A DNA stretch of 13,401 nt from Sedimentisphaerales bacterium (GTDB taxonomy: Bacteria; Planctomycetota; Phycisphaerae; Sedimentisphaerales; SM23-30): assembly GCA_030636065.1 (NCBI GenBank), contig DAOVXR010000015.1, positions 1 through 13,401 on the forward strand. Reading direction: 5' to 3'. Both the position numbers and the translations under genes were made by a program. Shown here piece by piece: positions 1-4,980 of this stretch; the stretch's first letter is position 1; each line of letters opens with the position of its first letter. A model generated the notes under the pieces. The model was not told the DNA's origin, did not search any database, and saw only the letters and a list, made by a program, of their open reading frames with translations.

Positions 1-2
1 CA

Positions 3-155
3 GGAGTCTATCCCAATCGGCCGGAAGAAAGAGAAATCAATATCCATTGGCCCAGCCCGCTGCCGGAAAACATGATCGAAAAATTACAGGAAGCATCCCT
101 GAAAAAAGAGTTGGGTGTTCCGCAGGAACAAATACTTAAAGAACTGGGATACTGA
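3..155 (+). CDS. Phage portal protein, C-terminal end (partial)
   Basis: An open frame enters from the left edge and stops at TGA 153-155, giving about 50 residues. The tail contains WPSPLPENM followed by a helix and a closing L-G-V-P-Q-E-Q-I-L-K-E-L-G-Y. An acidic/Trp-Pro segment followed by a short helix with the pattern 'aGipS..t.l..lGy' is how SPP1/HK97-type portal proteins commonly end. The position directly before a coiled-coil scaffold and a capsid gene fits the usual terminase-portal-scaffold-capsid order. A portal forms the dodecameric ring at one vertex of the head through which DNA is packaged. The start and the core of the protein lie outside the window, so the call rests on a short tail plus context. 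A minor head protein is the alternative. Confidence 0.6.
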   Translation, partial: GVYPNRPEEREINIHWPSPLPENMIEKLQEASLKKELGVPQEQILKELGY

Positions 156-160
156 GGAAT

Positions 161-203
161 AGTTGTGAGTTGTGAGTTGTGAGTTGTGAGAAGTGAGAAG
201 TCT
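161..203. repeat. Tandem heptamer repeat (GTTGTGA)n
   Basis: After A161, four exact copies of GTTGTGA (162-189) are followed in phase by GAAGTGA and GAAGTCT (190-203). The block fills most of the 64-bp gap between the portal and scaffold genes and ends just before the scaffold ribosome binding site GGAGG (210-214). It resembles the short tandemly repeated heptamers known from cyanobacterial and other bacterial intergenic regions. No function is visible. Confidence 0.9.
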
Positions 204-219
204 ATAACTGGAGGACAGT

Positions 220-801
220 ATGTTACAGGAATTGCAGCAGCAAGCGAACACGCAGGACATCAACAGTACTCTTCCGAGTACAGAAGCGTTGTCCAGCGAA
301 ACTGAAAGTACTTCAAAGGGAACTAATCAGGAACAGATGGTTCCGGTATCAGAAGCTATCAAATATCGCAAACGTGCTCAGACAGCGGAACAACAGGTTC
401 AGCAGTTGACGGAGAAGTTACAAAACAGTCAACAAATCCAACAGGATACGCAGGCACAACTGAATGAGAAGGAACTGGAAAACAAGCTGACGCAGGAATT
501 AGTACAGGCGGGCGTGGTGGATGTGGAGGCGGCGTTACTGCTGGCTCAAAAGAGGGCCGAGACGTGTCAAGATAATTATGATGTGCGTGGCCTGATCGAG
601 GCGTTGCGTAATGAAAGGCCATATCTGTTTTCACATCCTGTTGGAGAAGTTTCGGCGTCTTTAGCGGCTCCGACAGCAGGGGTCCGGTCTTCCGGTGGCG
701 GCGTAAATAACCTGTTGCGTTCGGCGCAACGAGCACAGCAAAGCGGCAGTCGCAGAGATATGCACGAATACCTGCGTATGAGACGAGCAGTGCAAAGGTG
801 A
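220..801 (+). CDS. Phage capsid scaffolding protein (coiled coil)
   Basis: The 193-residue protein is rich in Gln, Glu and Ser. Residues 1-42 look disordered, and residues 43-94 form a clear coiled coil full of Gln/Glu/Lys heptads. Residues 95-137 form a helical region ending in an E-R-P-Y-L-F motif, a pattern common in phage scaffold and head-assembly proteins. A Gly/Ser linker follows, and then a basic tail (about 165-193, ending RMRRAVQR). A basic helical tail that binds the capsid protein is typical of scaffolds, which line the inside of the procapsid and leave before maturation. The gene lies between the portal end and the major capsid gene, the usual scaffold position. GGAGG five bases upstream supports the ATG at 220. 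No protease domain is fused to it, so any prohead protease would be elsewhere. No specific family is recognised beyond this architecture. Confidence 0.72.
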   Translation: MLQELQQQANTQDINSTLPSTEALSSETESTSKGTNQEQMVPVSEAIKYRKRAQTAEQQVQQLTEKLQNSQQIQQDTQAQLNEKELENKLTQELVQAGVVDVEAALLLAQKRAETCQDNYDVRGLIEALRNERPYLFSHPVGEVSASLAAPTAGVRSSGGGVNNLLRSAQRAQQSGSRRDMHEYLRMRRAVQR

Positions 802-828
802 ACGTAAAGAGTTCAGCATAGAGAAGAG

Positions 829-859
829 CACCTCTGGGAAATACAGAAAGGTGGCACCC
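829..859. repeat. 31-nt dispersed intergenic element, copy 1
   Basis: This segment runs from CACCTCTG to GGTGGCACCC. It matches 8937-8967 at 28 of 31 positions (differences at the 8th, 9th and 30th bases). CACCT and AGGTG at the two sides of the first 25 bases can pair around AAATA, so it can form a small, imperfect hairpin. It sits in the 128-bp gap between the scaffold and capsid genes. The rest of that gap (802-828 and 860-916) shows nothing recognisable. Confidence 0.8.
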
Positions 860-929
860 AGCCGCTGGTCGCTAACTGAAATGACAGAATTATGAAACTG
901 GGATAAATTTTAACATAGGAGATACGATT

Positions 930-2084
930 ATGAGTTTTACTGGAAAAGCAACATATTCGGCAGGGACAAGCCTGCCGGAGCTGGCGGAAGATGTATCAGA
1001 TATTGTTGGTATTGTTTCACCTTATGAAACATTGCTGCTGGACGCACTGGGCGATCCGCTCAAGGCGGCAATGAGTACATACCATGAATGGCTGGAAGAC
1101 GGTCTGCTGCCTAACAAGGACGCGGTCAACGATAATACATTCACGGACCCGGATGTTGATACGGACTTTGTTGTCGAACACGGGGAGCGATTCCAGGTGG
1201 GCGATGAAATTCAGGTTGAAGGCAGTGAAGAACTGATGCTGGTAACCGGAGTGAGCAGCGATACGCTGACGGTAGTACGCGGATACGGCGGAACAACGGC
1301 CGAGGATCTGGCGGATGACCAAGCGATAAATATTTTGGGCAATGCCGCGCTGGAAGGGGCTGACAAACCGGCCGCTCGTTTTACCAACCGAGTTCGGCAA
1401 GGCAACTATACACAGATTTTCACGGCGGCAGTGGAAGTGTCCGGCAGTGATCTGGCGGCACGGCAATTGGGACTGGCGGACGAACTGGATTATCAAAAAA
1501 CAGAGCGGCTGAGAGAACTTCTTCGCGATCTGGAAAACACCGTGATTAACGGAGACCGACCAGTGAGTAATCCGCAGGGGTCCGGTACGGTTCGCCGCAG
1601 CCTAAAAGGAATATTCCAGCATATCGGCATGCACAATTACCATACGGGAGATACGGGATTCCCCAGCGGTAACGATCTGGACGAAAGCAAAATCAATTAT
1701 GCTATGCGCCAGATATGGGAATCGAGCAGCGGAAACGTGAACCTGATTGTGGTCAACGGTTTTCAGAAACGCAAAATCAATGCCTTCCTGAGCGGTAATC
1801 GCAGCTATGGACCGCAAGACCAAAAATATACCGACCTGGTTGGTTATTACGAAAGCGACTTCGGCATGTGCCGGGTTATTGTTACACGCTGGATGCCGCA
1901 GGACGCGGTATTGCTGCTGGATAGTTCGCGGCTGGGTGTATTGCCGCTGGCGGGGCGTAGTTTCCACTTCAAGCCGCTGGCGTCCGCGGGCGACTACGAG
2001 AGCGGGCAACTGATCGGTGAATATACACTGGAAATGAAAAACGAAGAGGCTCACGGCTTCATACGCGGGCTGAGTACGAACTAA
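930..2084 (+). CDS. Major capsid protein, SU10/DUF5309-like
   Basis: This 384-residue protein builds the icosahedral head shell, presumably with an HK97-type fold. The N-terminus (residues 8-60: TYSAGTSLPELAEDVSDIV, then SPYETLLLDALGD and a Y-H-E-W-L-E-D motif) follows the pattern of the SU10-type major capsid family (formerly DUF5309). Residues about 85-135 look like an inserted beta domain (GERFQVGDEI through LTVVRGYGGTT to INILGNA), also common in that family. A long helix lies at 176-206, followed by V-I-N-G-D. The C-terminal third is beta-rich and ends near M-K-N-E-E-A-H-G. AGGAG at 917-921, eight bases before ATG, supports the start. Its position after the scaffold fits. SU10 itself is a podovirus, which is relevant to the missing tape-measure gene. 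The assignment is by remembered family pattern. Confidence 0.82.
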   Translation: MSFTGKATYSAGTSLPELAEDVSDIVGIVSPYETLLLDALGDPLKAAMSTYHEWLEDGLLPNKDAVNDNTFTDPDVDTDFVVEHGERFQVGDEIQVEGSEELMLVTGVSSDTLTVVRGYGGTTAEDLADDQAINILGNAALEGADKPAARFTNRVRQGNYTQIFTAAVEVSGSDLAARQLGLADELDYQKTERLRELLRDLENTVINGDRPVSNPQGSGTVRRSLKGIFQHIGMHNYHTGDTGFPSGNDLDESKINYAMRQIWESSSGNVNLIVVNGFQKRKINAFLSGNRSYGPQDQKYTDLVGYYESDFGMCRVIVTRWMPQDAVLLLDSSRLGVLPLAGRSFHFKPLASAGDYESGQLIGEYTLEMKNEEAHGFIRGLSTN

Positions 2085-2103
2085 CCAACATCGGCGAGGG
2101 AGT

Positions 2104-2180
2104 TGTCGTTCTGAAGACAGCGCAGCGAGGAATTCTTTATGCCGAAAGCATAGAAAGTCTTCGCTGCGTTCAGAATGACA
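2104..2180. repeat. Long imperfect palindrome, TGTCATTCTGA-type element
   Basis: The left arm starts TGTCGTTCTGAA (2104-2115) and the right arm ends TTCAGAATGACA (2169-2180); these ends pair with one mismatch. Further in, GCAGCGAgGA pairs with TCtTCGCTGC, and the tip is TATGC-CGAAA-GCATA. The left arm carries about five extra bases. This closely resembles a widespread bacterial intergenic repeat beginning TGTCATTCTGAGCG. It fills the gap between the capsid and connector genes. There is no T-tract, so it is unlikely to be a simple terminator. Confidence 0.8.
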
Positions 2181-2227
2181 GGAATAATTAATACCGCCAT
2201 ACTCATCGACAACATGGGAAAATAATT

Positions 2228-2884
2228 ATGATTACGTTTTCAAGCGATATTGATTTGCTCAAGTGGGAGCCGGTACTGTTTCGGGAATTGGCGCTGCCTT
2301 CGCAGACACTTTGCCAGGGCAGTGACGGAGTATTAAGCAGTACGGCGCTAACTTCCAGCGGCGCATCGTTTGTCAGCAGCGGCGTGGCGGCTGGACACGT
2401 AATTTATCTGTACAATTGCGAAAGCGGGCCGGACGGCTGTTATGAAATTGTATCTGTTGATTCGGCTACGCAACTTACCGTCTCGGTAGTGAGGCTATCG
2501 GCGGATGATGACGCGGTGGCACCGCCGAGCGGTAGCGAAATCAGCTATCGTGTCAGTACGTTTGATCCGCAGGCGGAAGAGGCCGCTTACAGTTTGAGGC
2601 AATATTTCGGGATTGAATCAGATGACAGCGAAACCGAAGAAACAAGCAAGGTATTGAACCAGCGGGTATTGCGTCAGGCGACAGTGTTTGCCGTTCTATC
2701 GACGGTTTTTGCCGCCAGCGCCGGCGGCGACAAGGACAATGAAGGATTCTGGAAGAAGTCGCTGCGTTATCAAAAGATGTTTCACACGGCAAGAGTAAAG
2801 GTAAGGCTGGAGATAGACACGGACAGCGACAACGTAGCAGAACAATTCCATTGCGGCGGAACCGTCAGACTACGACGGATATAA
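2228..2884 (+). CDS. Putative head-tail connector/adaptor protein
   Basis: This 218-residue protein is not recognised by a single diagnostic motif. Residues 25-110 look like a beta domain (G-A-S-F-V-S-S-G-V-A-A-G-H-V-I, then YEIVSVDSATQLTVSVVRL), similar in style to the inserted domain of the capsid protein. Residues 110-190 are helical (EEAAYSLRQYFGI, then VLNQRVLRQATVFAVLSTV and W-K-K-S-L-R-Y-Q-K-M-F), and the end is a short beta segment. A helical bundle directly after the capsid gene is what head-completion or adaptor proteins (gp6/gp15-like) usually show; they sit under the portal and seal the head. The ribosome site is weak (GGGA 2216-2219, spacing eight). The next gene starts 13 bp after the stop. 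Function is inferred from position and fold pattern only. Confidence 0.5.
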   Translation: MITFSSDIDLLKWEPVLFRELALPSQTLCQGSDGVLSSTALTSSGASFVSSGVAAGHVIYLYNCESGPDGCYEIVSVDSATQLTVSVVRLSADDDAVAPPSGSEISYRVSTFDPQAEEAAYSLRQYFGIESDDSETEETSKVLNQRVLRQATVFAVLSTVFAASAGGDKDNEGFWKKSLRYQKMFHTARVKVRLEIDTDSDNVAEQFHCGGTVRLRRI

Positions 2885-2897
2885 AGGTGTTTTTAAG

Positions 2898-3278
2898 ATG
2901 AGCATATCAGGCATAACATTCAACGACGAAAAACTCTTTGGTGTGGGCGAACATAAACTCAAACTTCTGTCGTGGCGGCGCGAAACGATAGAACGGGGGT
3001 TTGCCGGGCTGGACGGAGTGGTTAGTATCGATCTGGGGCTACGGGAAAGAAAGCTGAAACAACAGGGACGGTTGTCGGCGGTCAGCACAGCGGCGCTGCT
3101 GAAACTGATGAAGGAAATCACGAACTATATCGACGGCCAGGCATATAAGTTAGTCGATCAGTACGGTACGGTCTATGAGCAGGTTCGGATGGACAGCTTT
3201 ACTGTTCCGGGGTCGATCACATCGGCCAATCAGGCTTGTTGTGAATATGAAATTATCTATACGCAGTTGAGTGCATAA
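2898..3278 (+). CDS. Small phage tail/adaptor protein of unknown family
   Basis: This 126-residue soluble protein has no signal or membrane segment. The N-terminal part (residues 1-60) contains FGVGEHKLKLLSW, then I-E-R-G-F-A-G-L-D-G-V-V-S-I-D-L-G-L-R-E-R, ending in K-Q-Q-G. The middle is a helix (67-82, LLKLMKEIT), and the C-terminal part is beta (G-Q-A-Y-K-L-V-D-Q-Y-G-T-V-Y-E-Q-V-R-M-D-S-F). The alternation of 'R.F.G.DG' and 'Y.L.D..G..Y..V' resembles small tail-assembly or baseplate proteins that read as modified tail-tube or tail-terminator folds. I do not recognise the exact family. It is tightly packed with neighbours (13 bp before, 11 bp after), suggesting co-translation with the connector and the fibronectin-like protein. 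Confidence 0.45.
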   Translation: MSISGITFNDEKLFGVGEHKLKLLSWRRETIERGFAGLDGVVSIDLGLRERKLKQQGRLSAVSTAALLKLMKEITNYIDGQAYKLVDQYGTVYEQVRMDSFTVPGSITSANQACCEYEIIYTQLSA

Positions 3279-3289
3279 GCAAGGTAGTT

Positions 3290-4063
3290 ATGGCATATAG
3301 TACGAAACATATCAGCAGTGTCAGGGCGATTGGATTTCCGGCGGGGACACAAAGCGGGGATGAGATGGTGTCTCTGCCGGGGCTGGTAATGGTGAGTTGG
3401 CGAAGCGAGGAAACGGATAAACTGTTTCAGGTTTATGTGAATGGACAGTGGTCCGGAGTGACGTCTCATCCGCGACAGAGAAAAATGCTGGTCGAATACG
3501 AACATCCGCATATAGCGGCAATTGAGGTTGTGGCAGTACAGCCAAATGAAAAAAAAATTGATTTTTCCGGAGAACTGGCCGGGTTCACCGGAGCGGATGG
3601 TTGTCACGCTGTTATACATTGGCCCAGGCGAGGGGTGTTGCCGCTTGGAAGCAGGGCAATGGTTTATGGAGACGAAGGAAACGGGCAGATAAATTACACT
3701 GATCCGCTGGCGACAATAGAAGTCTGGGCCGGTGTGGCGGAAAAATGGGGCTATGGGCTGGATGGGTTTGGCAAAGGTGATTTTGGTTACAGTGGTACAG
3801 GGGCAATTGGCTGGGGACGAGGCGGTTTTGCGTGGGGGGAGTTTGGCTTTGACGCGGAAATGCAGGTGTTTGTAAGCGATGCCCTGGCAGCAGGGAAATA
3901 TCAGTTTGCTGTGCGAGTTTGTGATACCCAGGGGAACTTTATCGAAAGCGAAGATAAGGTTGCAACTGTATATTTAGACCCTCTGCCGGCGGCGTCAAGG
4001 GTAAGTATAGAAAATTACGATGAGCAGAATGATGAATTGGTTTTGGATATCGATCAAAGTTAA
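3290..4063 (+). CDS. Tail protein with fibronectin-like domains and a Gly/aromatic-rich insert
   Basis: The 257-residue protein begins with a beta domain (residues 25-95) containing V-S-L-P-G-L-V-M-V-S-W, V-Y-V-N-G-Q-W-S-G-V and I-E-V-V-A-V, a fibronectin type III-like strand pattern. A second domain starts near residue 108 (H-W-P-R-R-G) and contains V-Y-G-D-E-G-N-G-Q-I-N-Y. It is split by a segment at residues 153-188 made almost entirely of Gly, Trp, Phe and Tyr (3746-3853). It resumes with KYQFAVRVCDTQGN before an acidic tail. The second domain matches the one encoded at 8157-8852 (VYGD..G.I.Y and FAVR/FSVR motifs). Such proteins usually decorate tails or bind surfaces. AAGCAAGG upstream supports the ATG. 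Exact role unknown; a fibre-associated adhesin or baseplate component is the best guess. Confidence 0.5.
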   Translation: MAYSTKHISSVRAIGFPAGTQSGDEMVSLPGLVMVSWRSEETDKLFQVYVNGQWSGVTSHPRQRKMLVEYEHPHIAAIEVVAVQPNEKKIDFSGELAGFTGADGCHAVIHWPRRGVLPLGSRAMVYGDEGNGQINYTDPLATIEVWAGVAEKWGYGLDGFGKGDFGYSGTGAIGWGRGGFAWGEFGFDAEMQVFVSDALAAGKYQFAVRVCDTQGNFIESEDKVATVYLDPLPAASRVSIENYDEQNDELVLDIDQS

Positions 4064-4086
4064 CTGAAAGTCAAGAGGTAACGATT

Positions 4087-4887
4087 ATGAGTGAAATTTA
4101 TCCAGGCGATAATAGTTTATTGAACCTGGCCGATGAGGCCGAGACGGGAGTGGAATATATCGAGACAGGCAAGGCGCCTTATTATCTGGAGTTCCGCAAG
4201 CTGTTGTATCGGCTGCTGCTGGCCACTAAGCGGGCGAACGACCTGCGGGTGTTCGATGAGGGCGGACTCGATGTCGGCGTTAAGGCCGGTAAGTTCTGGT
4301 TCGGTTCCACCCTGCGCGAATATACAGCATCGAGCGGTAATACACTCGCCGATAATAAGGCGAATATCTATATCTATATCAATTCAGCCGGCACATTGAT
4401 CCTCACGGAATACACTGCGTGGCCGTCGGCCGGGACTTTCCATATTCGCCTCGCCCAGGTTACGACCAGCGGAGGCGATATTACCGCGATAGTCGATATG
4501 AGAGGATCGGAGCTATTTACACAGCCGATCACCGGCGGTAACTGCGCGGACTACGGCTCGTCCGGCAGCGTCTCTGTTATCTTCAAGGCAACTCTGACGG
4601 CCGGCAGTACGGTACAGGTACATAACACCGATGCACCATACAAATATCGGATACTGGATGCCTGGAGCGTTGCGAGAAGCGCTGACGCGGGCACCTGGAA
4701 GCTGACCGATGGCACGAACGATATAACGGACGCGGTGGCCGTTACGGCAGCCGATAAGACAATCGACCGGGCAGGGACAATTGACGATGCGTATCACGAG
4801 ATAGCCGCAAGCGGGTCGCTGTCGGTTGTGGGCGATGGGTCGCTGGCTGATGTTGAAGTTTATGTAATAGCAATAAGGGTTAGTTAG
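4087..4887 (+). CDS. Phage tail fibre / receptor-binding protein
   Basis: This 266-residue protein has three visible parts. Residues 1-55 are mostly helical and probably attach the fibre (M-S-E-I-Y-P-G-D-N, then Y-L-E-F-R-K-L-L-Y-R-L-L). Residues 56-140 carry a pattern well known in tail fibres: L-D-V-G-V-K-A-G-K-F, then N-T-L-A-D-N-K-A-N-I-Y-I-Y-I, then I-R-L-A-Q-V-T-T-S-G-G-D-I-T-A-I-V-D-M-R. Residues 165-266 form a C-terminal beta domain (H-N-T-D-A-P-Y-K-Y-R-I-L-D-A-W, T-W-K-L-T-D-G-T, then V-E-V-Y-V-I-A-I-R) that may be the trimeric tip. AGAGG at 4074-4078, eight bases ahead, supports the ATG. It follows the fibronectin-like gene by 23 bp and precedes the giant GLUG fibre, making a host-recognition cluster. 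Trimerisation is inferred from the family habit. Confidence 0.7.
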   Translation: MSEIYPGDNSLLNLADEAETGVEYIETGKAPYYLEFRKLLYRLLLATKRANDLRVFDEGGLDVGVKAGKFWFGSTLREYTASSGNTLADNKANIYIYINSAGTLILTEYTAWPSAGTFHIRLAQVTTSGGDITAIVDMRGSELFTQPITGGNCADYGSSGSVSVIFKATLTAGSTVQVHNTDAPYKYRILDAWSVARSADAGTWKLTDGTNDITDAVAVTAADKTIDRAGTIDDAYHEIAASGSLSVVGDGSLADVEVYVIAIRVS

Positions 4888-4962
4888 TTATCGGTTATCG
4901 GTTATCAGTAAGAAAAGAAGCAAGAATCTGATAACTGATAACTTCGAACTGATAACTAATTT
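4886..4962. repeat. Inverted heptamer repeat (GGTTATC / CTGATAA)
   Basis: The left side has AGTTATC, GGTTATC, GGTTATC (4886-4906). The right side has CTGATAA, CTGATAA, CTTCGAA, CTGATAA, CTAATTT (4928-4962), all in seven-base phase. Bases 4894-4908 can pair with 4928-4942 over 15 bp with a single G-U, leaving a 19-nt purine-rich loop. It lies between two fibre genes and directly upstream of the GGAG (4970-4973 region) used by the GLUG protein. It could act as an RNA hairpin that limits read-through, but no T-tract follows. Confidence 0.85.
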
Positions 4963-4980
4963 TTAAACGGAGTTTTGATT

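Noticed and set aside
161..203. CRISPR array
   Set aside because: Units are seven bases with no spacers.
4975..4980. TTG start for the GLUG protein
   Set aside because: GGAG spacing favours ATG 4981; TTG would sit only two or three bases after it.
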